DNA from: Geosporobacter sp040797825
GTDB taxonomy: Bacteria > Bacillota > Clostridia > Peptostreptococcales > Thermotaleaceae
Reading direction: 5' to 3'
DNA length: 11,241 nt
NCBI GenBank assembly: GCA_040797825.1
Contig: JBFNEZ010000130.1
Coordinates: forward strand, 1-11,241
Below the pieces are notes generated by a model that saw nothing but the letters and a program-made list of their open reading frames with translations, was not told the origin of the DNA and ran no database searches. Position numbers and translations under genes: made by a program. Shown one piece after another: positions 1 through 6,449 of this stretch; positions within the stretch are counted from its first letter, which is position 1; each line of letters begins with the position of its first letter.

Positions 1-299
1 TTTCCTCCTTCTCCATAGGTATCCCCTTCACCAGAGTTGATAATGACTTTCAGATTTTTGTTCACTATTTTTATACCTGTAGCTGGTGGCAGCGCTCTCC
101 CATGCAATCCATTGAATCCATTGGCATTGATATATTGAGGCACTTTGGCCGCCTGGCCGATACCAGAACAGATCACAACTTCATGGGGCTTTAGCTCTAA
201 CTCGTTGAGTGTATCCTTTAATGTAGCCAAAATGCTAAAATCTCCGCAGCCTGGACACCAAGCTGTATCTTTGGCTGTTTCAAATTTAGTATTAAGCAT
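1..299 (-). CDS. korB: 2-oxoacid:ferredoxin oxidoreductase, beta (TPP-binding) subunit, 5' part only
   Basis: This is the N-terminal 99 codons of a beta subunit; the rest lies beyond the left edge. The family oxidises a 2-oxoacid with CoA to an acyl-CoA and CO2 while reducing ferredoxin, and the beta subunit holds thiamine pyrophosphate and a [4Fe-4S] cluster. Visible motifs are WCPGCGD at residues 14-20 (two cluster cysteines), SGIGQAAK near 45-52, GLHGRALPPATG near 64-75, and the start of the TPP/Mg motif, GEGDTYGEGG, at 90-99. The start ATG (299-297) lies inside the end of the alpha gene and overlaps its stop by 8 bases, so the two are very probably translationally coupled. Substrate (pyruvate, 2-oxoglutarate, branched-chain or aryl 2-oxoacid) cannot be decided; korB is used as a generic symbol. 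Confidence 0.9.
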   Translation of the reverse strand, partial: MLNTKFETAKDTAWCPGCGDFSILATLKDTLNELELKPHEVVICSGIGQAAKVPQYINANGFNGLHGRALPPATGIKIVNKNLKVIINSGEGDTYGEGG

Positions 300-1974
300 A
301 TTCAAGCACCTCCTGTATTTTTCTATAAACTTCATCACTGCTCCAAGGTCTTCCATCATATTTACATAAACGCTTTTCTATAGGAATACAGGTTTGCTCC
401 TGAATAATATCTGCCAGTTGTCCAGAATAATTGCCTTCAACAGAAATAATTATTTTTGATTTTGCCGCATACTCTCTAAATAGTTTAGTAGGCAAGGGCC
501 AAACATCTCCATAAATTAGAGCACCTATTTGTTTGCCTTGTTTATTGAGTAATTCAATGGCTTCTTTTATGGGGCCATAGGTTGAACCCCAAGCCACTAC
601 CAAAATATTGAGCGTGTCACTACCCACATACCAGGGTTCTTCTACTTCTTGTCCTAAGAGCTGCAGCTTTTTCATTCTTTTTTCCATCATCTGATTTCTA
701 AGTACATCGGACTCAATAATATGTCCAAACTCGTCATGCTCATCACTATCTACCAATAAAACCTGCCCTTCTATTTTGCCGGGGATTATCCGTGGTGATA
801 TGCCGTTTTCTGTTATTTTATATCGCTTATAAAGCTCCTCTCCGATTTCCTCCCTATCTGCTAAATACCTTTCGATCTTGATCTTGCTAAAATCATAGGG
901 CTCAATCGTTACCCCTGTATCCGCAAGATACTGATCACTCAATAGCGTCACTGGTATCTGATACTTATCTGCCAAATTAAAAGCACGGGCCGTTTGATAG
1001 AATCCATCCTCTACATTCCTAAGGGCTATAACCATTCTAGGAAATTCATCTTGGGCCGCGTGAATTACAAATTTCAAGTCTCCTTGGGCTGTTCTTGTGG
1101 GCAATCCTGTGGCTGGACCAGGACGCTGAACATTGGCAATGACAGCAGGTGTTTCAATAATCCCTGCTAAACCTAAGGCTTCTACCATCAGACAATATCC
1201 TCCTCCAGAAGTGCTGGTCATGGCTCTGGCTCCTGCAAAAGATGCTCCTAGAACCATATTTAATGCTGCAATTTCATCCTCTGCCTGTTCTACGATAATT
1301 CCCATCTCTTTTTGCTTGGATGCAATATAGTTCATGATTCCCGTTCCTGGTGTCATGGGATATGCAGAAAAAAATGTACATCCAGCTGCCAAAGCACCTA
1401 GTCCAACAGCCTCATTGCCACTAATTGTAATCCTATCCTGTTTGTGGGCTTCTTCTAATGTGTATTGATTCTCTACAAGAGCATAGCCCCTTCTGAGGGC
1501 CTCCAAATTCATTTCCAAAAGCTCATTAGTAAAATGTTCCCGCAATATTTCCTCTGCGGCGTCCACAGGTAAATTAAAAAGTTTTAGGATAGTACCCGTA
1601 ATCACCGTGCTAAATATTTTAGGATTGCCAATTTCTTTAGCAATCTCCTTAAAGGGTAGGGATACTATATTCTCTCCTTCCATTTGAAATTCATCAGGCA
1701 CTATCATTTTTCCATTTGGCAGAAGCCTTTCTTTGTGAATTTCTACGGTTTCTTTGGTTAAGGCAACCATTACATCTAGTGTTTCTTTTTGGGCATATAA
1801 GGGATGTTCTGAAAAACGAAGCTGATTAAAGTTATGTCCTCCTCTTACTCTAGACATATAATCTTTGGTGTAAATGATGAAGTAGCCCGTTCTTGCAATA
1901 ACCTTTTCCAAAATGCTCCCAATGGTATTCATTCCTTGACCTGCAGCACCACCTAATAAAATGTTATAGTCCAT
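292..1974 (-). CDS. korA: 2-oxoacid:ferredoxin oxidoreductase, fused gamma-alpha subunit
   Basis: A 560-residue protein, the usual length for the gamma-alpha fusion type. Residues 1 to about 170 are the gamma domain, starting with the glycine-rich GGAAGQGM (8-15) and including YMSRVRGGHN (39-48). From about 182 the alpha domain follows, with YPMTPGTG (205-212), EDEIAA (232-237), TSTSGGG (253-259) and QRPGPATGLPT (283-293), all hallmarks of the pyrimidine-binding domain that works with the TPP-binding beta subunit. A clear ribosome binding site (AAGGAGG, about 1981-1987) precedes the ATG. The gene overlaps the beta gene downstream. No small ferredoxin (delta) subunit gene precedes it, since the upstream 400 bases are non-coding; this fits the two-polypeptide KorAB type. 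The enzyme is cytoplasmic and feeds reduced ferredoxin. The family is certain, the substrate is not. Confidence 0.93.
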   Translation of the reverse strand: MDYNILLGGAAGQGMNTIGSILEKVIARTGYFIIYTKDYMSRVRGGHNFNQLRFSEHPLYAQKETLDVMVALTKETVEIHKERLLPNGKMIVPDEFQMEGENIVSLPFKEIAKEIGNPKIFSTVITGTILKLFNLPVDAAEEILREHFTNELLEMNLEALRRGYALVENQYTLEEAHKQDRITISGNEAVGLGALAAGCTFFSAYPMTPGTGIMNYIASKQKEMGIIVEQAEDEIAALNMVLGASFAGARAMTSTSGGGYCLMVEALGLAGIIETPAVIANVQRPGPATGLPTRTAQGDLKFVIHAAQDEFPRMVIALRNVEDGFYQTARAFNLADKYQIPVTLLSDQYLADTGVTIEPYDFSKIKIERYLADREEIGEELYKRYKITENGISPRIIPGKIEGQVLLVDSDEHDEFGHIIESDVLRNQMMEKRMKKLQLLGQEVEEPWYVGSDTLNILVVAWGSTYGPIKEAIELLNKQGKQIGALIYGDVWPLPTKLFREYAAKSKIIISVEGNYSGQLADIIQEQTCIPIEKRLCKYDGRPWSSDEVYRKIQEVLEYA

Positions 1975-2209
1975 ATATTGACCTCCTTTTTATTCCAAGC
2001 AAATATGAGTCCCCTGTAATAGAACTACATAAATATCTATATTCTTAATACCACGTTAAAATAATTCCAAACATAACTTTTTAATTAGATCTCTCTTATT
2101 CTTCAAAAATAAATTTTTTGTTGTTATACACTTCCACTATTCAATAAAAGCTTCTGTTTAAAAATAATGTTGATGTTGTGGTACTTTAAAGAGGGATAGG
2201 TCATAATGC
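1975..2209. other. AT-rich non-coding stretch upstream of korA
   Basis: No convincing gene is seen on either strand. It must contain the minus-strand promoter and leader of the korA-korB unit, because the upstream gene folT ends in a terminator. I could not find a pair of -35/-10 hexamers with good match and spacing. Apart from the korA ribosome binding site at its left edge, I see no riboswitch or clear operator here. Confidence 0.5.
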
Positions 2210-2270
2210 GGGTTGCAGGGTCTGCAACCCCTACACAAACGTGATACTATAGGCAGCCCGCCTATATCAC
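2210..2270. repeat. Two adjacent palindromes, REP/MITE-like
   Basis: Two hairpin-forming units stand side by side in a locally GC-richer island inside AT-rich DNA. The first is a perfect 9-bp stem, GGGTTGCAG at 2210-2218 against CTGCAACCC at 2222-2230, with a 3-base loop and directly followed by CTACA. The second pairs GTGATA plus TAGGC (within 2241-2254) with GCCTATATCAC (2260-2270), an 11-bp stem with a 3-base bulge and a 5-base loop. The GC-rich palindrome next to CCCCTAC resembles dispersed intergenic repeats of Firmicute genomes, but copy number cannot be tested from one window. There is no T-run after either stem, so an intrinsic terminator is unlikely. Confidence 0.4.
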
Positions 2271-2343
2271 CGCCATCTATAATTGGAAAATAACTTTATA
2301 AAGCTATATCCTTTTCAACAACTTTCTTAAACGATAAAAACAA

Positions 2344-2376
2344 AAAAAATCTTGCCGCATTACAGCAAGATTTTTT
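2344..2376 (-). terminator. Rho-independent terminator of folT
   Basis: A perfect 12-bp inverted repeat (2344-2355 with 2365-2376) encloses a 9-base loop. It begins only a few bases past the folT stop codon. Read on the minus strand, the core GCAAGA arm runs straight into eight T residues, then G and more T. The flanking A/T tracts are symmetrical, so it could also act on plus-strand transcription. Confidence 0.88.
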
Positions 2377-2380
2377 ATTT

Positions 2381-2905
2381 TTAGTTATTGACACCACTGG
2401 TTGAAAAATTAAAGTTTAACCGCCCTAGCGTGTAGTTCCATATAATATGTATCATTGGAACTTGTATTGGAATCATGATAAGGCATTTGATAAGTCTAGC
2501 AGGTAATAGCACTGCTATTCCTTTGCCTGTAATCATCCAAAGCCATATTGTATCCAGTCCAAGATTTACTCCTACTGAAATAATTATAACTGCTAAGCTA
2601 ATACGCAGTAAGGTTTTGGGTTTTTGATAAAGACAGATACCAAAGATTGCACCAGTTAAAAAAGCTGTAAGTGTAAATCCTGGAAAATATGCTGCTCCAG
2701 CTGAAAAGAGCATCATTCCCAAAATATCGGCTAAGGCTGCTGCTACTCCGGCAAAAACTGGACCAAACATCATCGCTGATATGGCGATAGGCAGAAAAGT
2801 AAATCCAATTCTTACAATTGGCGTTTGAATAGATAAAAACCGAGTTAGTATAACTTCTAGGGCTATGAATAAAGCAAGGAAAACCATTTTTCTTGTGTTC
2901 CTCAT
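2381..2905 (-). CDS. folT: Folate-specific ECF transporter S component FolT
   Basis: A 174-residue, highly hydrophobic membrane protein with about six transmembrane segments. It is the substrate-binding S component that works with a shared energizing module (EcfT plus the ATPases EcfA/EcfA') to import folate; none of those partners is in this window, which is normal for group II ECF transporters. Recognisable FolT-type features are the N-terminal ALEVILTRFLSIQTPIVRIG stretch (15-34), LADILGM (58-64) and YFPGFTLTAFLTG (73-85). The start was set at the ATG at 2905 because AGGAGG lies 6-7 bases upstream; a GTG start 33 bases earlier would place that ribosome binding site inside the coding region. 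A THF riboswitch precedes the gene and independently supports the folate assignment. A terminator follows directly, so it is monocistronic. Confidence 0.92.
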   Translation of the reverse strand: MRNTRKMVFLALFIALEVILTRFLSIQTPIVRIGFTFLPIAISAMMFGPVFAGVAAALADILGMMLFSAGAAYFPGFTLTAFLTGAIFGICLYQKPKTLLRISLAVIIISVGVNLGLDTIWLWMITGKGIAVLLPARLIKCLIMIPIQVPMIHIIWNYTLGRLNFNFSTSGVNN

Positions 2906-2914
2906 AAAAGCACC

Positions 2915-2948
2915 TCCTCTCTGGCTTAGATATGCCACATAAAGAGAA
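2915..2948 (-). promoter_or_regulatory. Possible ribosome-binding-site sequestering helix of folT
   Basis: On the minus strand TTCTCTTT (2948-2941) can pair over 8 positions, including two G-U wobbles, with AGAGAGGA (2922-2915), whose end is part of the AGGAGG ribosome binding site. Between them TGGC (2937-2934) and GCC (2925-2923) can extend the helix. The upstream arm lies just downstream of the riboswitch core, so this could be the expression platform, acting on translation. This is hand pairing only, with no energy calculation. Confidence 0.3.
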
Positions 2949-3061
2949 TGATGCCCTTTTGCGGCAGCGGACGCAGAAATAGTATCGCAAACCTTTCATA
3001 GTTTTTCGTCCGATGGCAACTTCCCATCCAGCCGGCACTTTACGCACTATTTCCTACTCTG
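2943..3061 (-). promoter_or_regulatory. Tetrahydrofolate (THF-I) riboswitch controlling folT
   Basis: The minus-strand leader carries the conserved THF aptamer blocks in the right order: AGAGTAG (from 3060), GCGTAAAGTGCC (from 3045), GATGGGAAGTTGCC (from 3027), GGACGAA (from 3012), and GCGTCCGCTGCC (from about 2974). The P2 helix is visible as a perfect 7-bp pair, AAATAGT (3052-3046) with ACTATTT (2983-2977). P3 pairs CCGGCTGG with CCATCGG. The closing P1 helix is poorly resolved: either CAG/CTG next to the core, or AGAG (3060-3057) with CTCT (2946-2943), so the ends are approximate. THF riboswitches are known upstream of folT and folE in Clostridia and lower expression when reduced folate is plentiful. 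A promoter should lie in the AT-rich DNA upstream (about 3070-3120), but none stands out. Confidence 0.9.
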
Positions 3062-3147
3062 ACTTTTGAATATTTAATTTTGTTATACAAGTATACTTTA
3101 ACATAAATAAACACATATGTAATTGAAAAATAATTAGATAAATATGT

Positions 3148-3174
3148 AAATTTCTTTGAATAGATAAGAAATTT
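3148..3174. terminator. Weak AT-rich hairpin between the acetyltransferase gene and folT
   Basis: A perfect 9-bp inverted repeat, AAATTTCTT (3148-3156) with AAGAAATTT (3166-3174), has a 9-base loop. It sits just past the stop of the minus-strand acetyltransferase gene, where a terminator is expected. It has a single G-C pair. Its T-run (to 3177) follows on the plus strand, while on the minus strand the A-tract precedes it, so it is a poor match to a terminator for that gene. Confidence 0.3.
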
Positions 3175-3185
3175 TTTGTCTACAT

Positions 3186-3617
3186 TTACTTCTTCACAAA
3201 CCTATAGCCGTTAATCTCATAACCTAATTTTTTATAAAAGCTGTGGGCAGCCTCCTCTCTTCCAAAACCGCTTACAAGCCATGTTCCAATACATCCCTTT
3301 TCCTTAGCAAGCTTTTCAGCGAAGGCTATCATGGCCTTTCCTATACCAAGTCTTCTGGAATCAGAATTGGTTACAAGCACTGAAACTTCTCCAAATCGGC
3401 TTACCTCTTCAATATTTTCTCTAATCCGAAATCCCAATACTCCCCGAACAATTCCATCCTGCTCGTAGACAAACAGTTCGTCGATATTACTGTTTCTAAT
3501 CATAACTAAGCGATCCAGCATTCCTGCTTCACTGATTTCATGCCCTGTTAATTCCTCCATCAGCTCACACATTTTTGGAATATCTTTTTTCTCTGCTTCT
3601 CTGATTAAACTATTCAT
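3186..3617 (-). CDS. GNAT family N-acetyltransferase
   Basis: A 143-residue single-domain GNAT protein, the usual size for the family, which transfers an acetyl group from acetyl-CoA to an amine. Beta strand 4 and the CoA pyrophosphate loop are clear: EVSVLVTNSDSRRLGIGKAM (77-96), where RRLGIGK fits the R/Q-x-x-G-x-G/A motif. The C-terminal AHSFYKKLGYEINGYRFVKK (124-143) is the typical motif B region. The start was set at the ATG at 3617 because GGAGGG lies 7 bases upstream; the reading frame runs on for 40 codons upstream, but these overlap the YkuK gene and do not resemble a GNAT. It lies 13 bases after ykuK, so the two are probably cotranscribed. The substrate is unknown. Confidence 0.87.
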   Translation of the reverse strand: MNSLIREAEKKDIPKMCELMEELTGHEISEAGMLDRLVMIRNSNIDELFVYEQDGIVRGVLGFRIRENIEEVSRFGEVSVLVTNSDSRRLGIGKAMIAFAEKLAKEKGCIGTWLVSGFGREEAAHSFYKKLGYEINGYRFVKK

Positions 3618-3630
3618 ATACACCCTCCAC

Positions 3631-4113
3631 TTAGCAAACCCTACTACCCTTTTTAGATATTTTATCGGCAATTCCTGTGGATGCGTAGGATTCAGGTTTT
3701 GTACAGCATCTAAATCCCAGCCCCGCAATCCATCCAACCACTTCTTTTACAAGATATTTTGTATCTCCGTTGTTTCCAATATCAACATGAACTTCAAAAG
3801 AAGCATTGATATGATTCTGCTCAATAAATCTTACCAGCTCCATAGCCAGTTCTACACTAGACTGGGTTTCCATAAATATTTTTTGTCTAAGATTCTTGAT
3901 TGCCTTTATCTTTTTTATATCATAAAAAAAGATTCCTCCCTTGGATTTTCTGACAAGGGTAATAACTGAAACCATTTTTGTAAAACCTGCAATGTTTTGA
4001 GAATCCGTCCCTACTGAAATAACATATTCTGCTTTTGGGTCTTGGCTGATATACTCTTTGATTTTTCCACAAACTTCTTCAAAGGTAATTTCCCCATAGG
4101 TTATGCTTTTCAT
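3631..4113 (-). CDS. ykuK: YkuK-family (DUF458) RNase H-like protein
   Basis: A 160-residue protein close in length to Bacillus subtilis YkuK. Family motifs are VISVGTDSQN (31-40), FMETQSS (80-86), FEVHVDIGNNGDTKYLV (106-122) and the C-terminal KPESYASTGIADK (139-151). The acidic residues D37, E82, D111 and D150 fall where an RNase H-like fold would place its metal-binding residues, so nuclease-type activity is possible but unproven; the family's physiological role is not established to my knowledge. The start ATG at 4113 is preceded by GGAGGGG with good spacing. It is the first gene of a minus-strand pair with a GNAT acetyltransferase and is divergent from the U32 gene. The symbol is assigned by family resemblance. 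Confidence 0.82.
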   Translation of the reverse strand: MKSITYGEITFEEVCGKIKEYISQDPKAEYVISVGTDSQNIAGFTKMVSVITLVRKSKGGIFFYDIKKIKAIKNLRQKIFMETQSSVELAMELVRFIEQNHINASFEVHVDIGNNGDTKYLVKEVVGWIAGLGFRCCTKPESYASTGIADKISKKGSRVC

Positions 4114-4169
4114 CTACACCCCTCCAGGTTATTTCTGCATCCAGTATTCTCAATATTCTATTGTCAATA

Positions 4170-4175
4170 ATTATA
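4170..4175 (-). promoter_or_regulatory. Candidate -10 element for ykuK-GNAT
   Basis: A perfect TATAAT on the minus strand lies about 57 bases upstream of the ykuK start codon. The expected -35 position has only a poor match. A consensus TTGACA (4165-4160) lies just downstream, but it has no -10 at the right distance. Confidence 0.35.
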
Positions 4176-4452
4176 TTCCTTGGTTCTTCTTTTAACATTA
4201 GGAGAATTTACTGTTAAATCTTTGTTATAAGTTGATTTTCAATAGACTCTTAGTCTCCCTACAATCCCTTTGATACAATCCATCACTGTATCTCCTTTTA
4301 AGTCACTGTTCTATTATCAATTATATTCTTCATATTATCTTTATTTTCTCTGTCCGTCAACCTAGGGGAGATATTTTAAAAATTCTCTGATTTGGTGAAT
4401 AAAGAATTTTGTCCTCTTTTTCATGAAAATATGCGTCTAATACTTTTCCTTT

Positions 4453-4458
4453 TATAAT
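4453..4458 (+). promoter_or_regulatory. Candidate -10 element for the U32-aminotransferase unit
   Basis: A perfect TATAAT lies 43 bases upstream of the U32 start codon. No good -35 hexamer is seen 16-18 bases upstream. A 12-base palindrome (TTTTCATGAAAA, 4418-4429) sits at about the -35 to -45 position, where an activator or repressor could bind. Confidence 0.45.
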
Positions 4459-4501
4459 AAACATACATATAGAAGTCTATAGGTTAAGTTGGAGGTGCAC
4501 T

Positions 4502-6445
4502 ATGTCAAGATTTTTTAATGGAAAGAAAATAGAACTCTTAGCTCCTGCAGGAACTATAGAGACTTTTAAAAGTATGGCAAAAGCTAACTGTGATGCCATT
4601 TATTTCGGAGGCAAAACTTTAAATATGCGAATGATCAGGAAAGGTTTTAATTTTTCCAAAGATGAAGTATTGGAAGCAATAAAAATAGGGCATGAACTAA
4701 ATAAAAAAATATATGTTACGGTAAATAATTTATTAAACGATTATGAAATCAACGAGGCCACAGAATATTTAGGCTTTTTACATACTATTCCCGTTGATGG
4801 GATTATCATTCAAGATTTAGGAATTTTGCAGATTTGTAAAGAACAGCATTTTGATCAATTTGAGATCCATGCTTCTGTAATGATGAACGTCCACAATATG
4901 GCCTTCGCAAGAACACTAAAAGAATTGGGCCTTTCTCGGGCGGTTCTATCCAGAGAAATGAATTTAAAAGATGCTAAAAATCTTCAAAATCAGACAGGTA
5001 TAGAAACAGAGTATTTTATCCATGGAGACATGTGTACGGTTAATGATTCCAACTGCTATTACAGCTCCTTTATTTTTGGCAATAGTGCCAATCGCGGAAG
5101 ATGCTTAAAACCCTGCAGGTGGCCATACCGCATAAAAAGAGAGAATCATCTTTATCCAACAGAATATCCTCTGGCTGCAAAGGATATGTGTATGTACGAA
5201 TATATTCCTCAATTGATTGAAGCCTGCGTTACATCCTTTAAAATAGAAGGTCGTATGCGGGATACAGATTTTATTGTAAATTTGGTAAACACCTATGGAG
5301 AAGCCATTGATAGGTATATAGAAGATCCTTTAGATTTTGATGATAAAAAATACTCTCAGGAATTATTTGAGAGCAGAAAACGGGATTTTACTACGGCCTA
5401 CGCTTTTTCAAAACCTGGTTTGGATTTCATCAACAGTCGCTATGAGGGTACGGGCAAATTTTATTCCACTGGTAAAGTTTTTTCCACCCCAACGGAAGAA
5501 CCAGAACTGACAACAGCTATTATTCAAAATATTGAAAGCCAGCTCAAGGAAGGTAACCATAAAACTACTTTAAGTCCCAATCTTTCAGTAAAAGTAAATA
5601 ATTTTATCCAGGCAGAGCTGTGTATAGAATTAGGCGTCACCCGTATTTATATTCCCTGTGAAGTTCTGGAACCTGATAAGTTTCTATCCTTAGAGCAGTT
5701 AAAGTATTTAGCAAGTATAAAAAGGAATACCCAGCTTTATTTTGATTTACCTCAAATGATGGATGAAATGCAATTTGATAAAATCGATCATTATCTGTTT
5801 CATTATGGATACCTATTTGATGGATTATTGGTTTCTAACCTAGGGGCTTTAAAGAGATATGGCAGTCAGTATAGAATTGTAAGTGATTATAATATGAATA
5901 TTTATAATCACAAGGCTCTTGAATGCTATCACAGCTTAGGGGTCTCAGAATGCACCTTATCTATAGAAACAAAGTCCAATGAATTGGCCAAATTCATTTC
6001 CCTATCCAAAGTTCCTTTAGAGCTCATTGTCCATGGTCCCTTAAGAGTCATGTATTTGGACCATGATCTCTATGAGAATACAGAAGCTTTTATGCCTATG
6101 GTTATAGGCGAAAATCAGCATATAGATAATAGTATATTGGCATTGGTAACTGATAAAGGTAAAAATCCTGTTTATAGGGATCAAAATCATAAAAATCATT
6201 TATTTACCTCCAAAGAACTTTGTCTGCTTCCTATCCTTCATAGTTTATACTTTCAAAACCTAACCAGCTTCCGTATCGAGGGTCAAACCTATAGACCCGA
6301 TGTGCTGAAAACAATTATAGAAATTTACCAAAGAGCCCTAACTGAACCCATCAAATGCAAAGAGTTTTTCTCCGCCATGAAACCTGACAAAGCTGGTTTT
6401 ACTGCGGGTTCTCTATCTTTTAATATACTGTTGAATAGGAGCTGA
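4502..6445 (+). CDS. U32 peptidase-family protein, tandem-domain form (possible Fe-S RNA hydroxylase relative)
   Basis: A 647-residue protein, longer than the roughly 400-450 residues of single-domain U32 members. The N-terminal half (about 8-335) is a clear U32 domain: ELLAPAGTIETFKSM (11-25), the signature region EYFIHGDMCTVNDSNC (170-185) and NRGRCLKPCRWPYR (197-210). Cysteines 178, 185, 201 and 205 match the four cluster ligands of the family. SFKIEGRMR (245-253) follows. Residues about 362-612 look like a diverged second copy: VPLELIVHG (504-512) and SFRIEGQTYRPD (589-600) repeat motifs of the first half, but the cluster cysteines are absent. Characterised relatives hydroxylate tRNA (TrhP), 23S rRNA (RlhA) or ubiquinone precursors (UbiU/V); collagenase activity is an older label. 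GGAGGTG precedes the start. The aminotransferase gene follows 4 bases later. The substrate is unknown. Confidence 0.85.
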   Translation: MSRFFNGKKIELLAPAGTIETFKSMAKANCDAIYFGGKTLNMRMIRKGFNFSKDEVLEAIKIGHELNKKIYVTVNNLLNDYEINEATEYLGFLHTIPVDGIIIQDLGILQICKEQHFDQFEIHASVMMNVHNMAFARTLKELGLSRAVLSREMNLKDAKNLQNQTGIETEYFIHGDMCTVNDSNCYYSSFIFGNSANRGRCLKPCRWPYRIKRENHLYPTEYPLAAKDMCMYEYIPQLIEACVTSFKIEGRMRDTDFIVNLVNTYGEAIDRYIEDPLDFDDKKYSQELFESRKRDFTTAYAFSKPGLDFINSRYEGTGKFYSTGKVFSTPTEEPELTTAIIQNIESQLKEGNHKTTLSPNLSVKVNNFIQAELCIELGVTRIYIPCEVLEPDKFLSLEQLKYLASIKRNTQLYFDLPQMMDEMQFDKIDHYLFHYGYLFDGLLVSNLGALKRYGSQYRIVSDYNMNIYNHKALECYHSLGVSECTLSIETKSNELAKFISLSKVPLELIVHGPLRVMYLDHDLYENTEAFMPMVIGENQHIDNSILALVTDKGKNPVYRDQNHKNHLFTSKELCLLPILHSLYFQNLTSFRIEGQTYRPDVLKTIIEIYQRALTEPIKCKEFFSAMKPDKAGFTAGSLSFNILLNRS

Positions 6446-6449
6446 TCCC

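Larger units (their letters stand above)
4114..4501. other. Divergent intergenic region between ykuK and the U32 gene
   Basis: About 390 AT-rich bases hold the promoters of both flanking units. No structured RNA family (T-box, SAM, TPP or cobalamin type) is recognised. Minor features seen are an imperfect 20-base palindrome at 4368-4387, a perfect 12-base palindrome TTTTCATGAAAA at 4418-4429, and on the minus strand a 14-codon open frame (4283-4239) with a good ribosome binding site. That frame would encode MDCIKGIVGRLRVY. All three are weak on their own. Confidence 0.5.

Noticed and set aside
1..30. GEGD instead of GDGD in the TPP motif of the beta subunit as a sign of inactivity
   Set aside because: E for D keeps the acid, and to my recollection the GEGDTYGEGG form occurs in clostridial homologues; the following residues are outside the window.
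2906..2938. Longer FolT starting at GTG 2938
   Set aside because: The AGGAGG ribosome binding site would lie inside the coding sequence; the ATG at 2905 has correct spacing and FolT proteins begin there.
2598..3047. Minus-strand open frame of 149 codons overlapping the start of folT
   Set aside because: It runs through the THF riboswitch and the 5' part of folT in another frame; its product is Ser/Cys/Phe-rich and resembles no family. It is a shadow.
3618..3737. 40-codon N-terminal extension of the GNAT protein
   Set aside because: It overlaps the 3' end of ykuK, lacks GNAT similarity, and the ATG at 3617 has a good ribosome binding site after the ykuK stop.
4114..4501. T-box or other structured leader in front of the U32 gene
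   Set aside because: No T-box sequence, specifier arrangement or terminator hairpin with a T-run is seen; the likely promoter leaves only a short leader.
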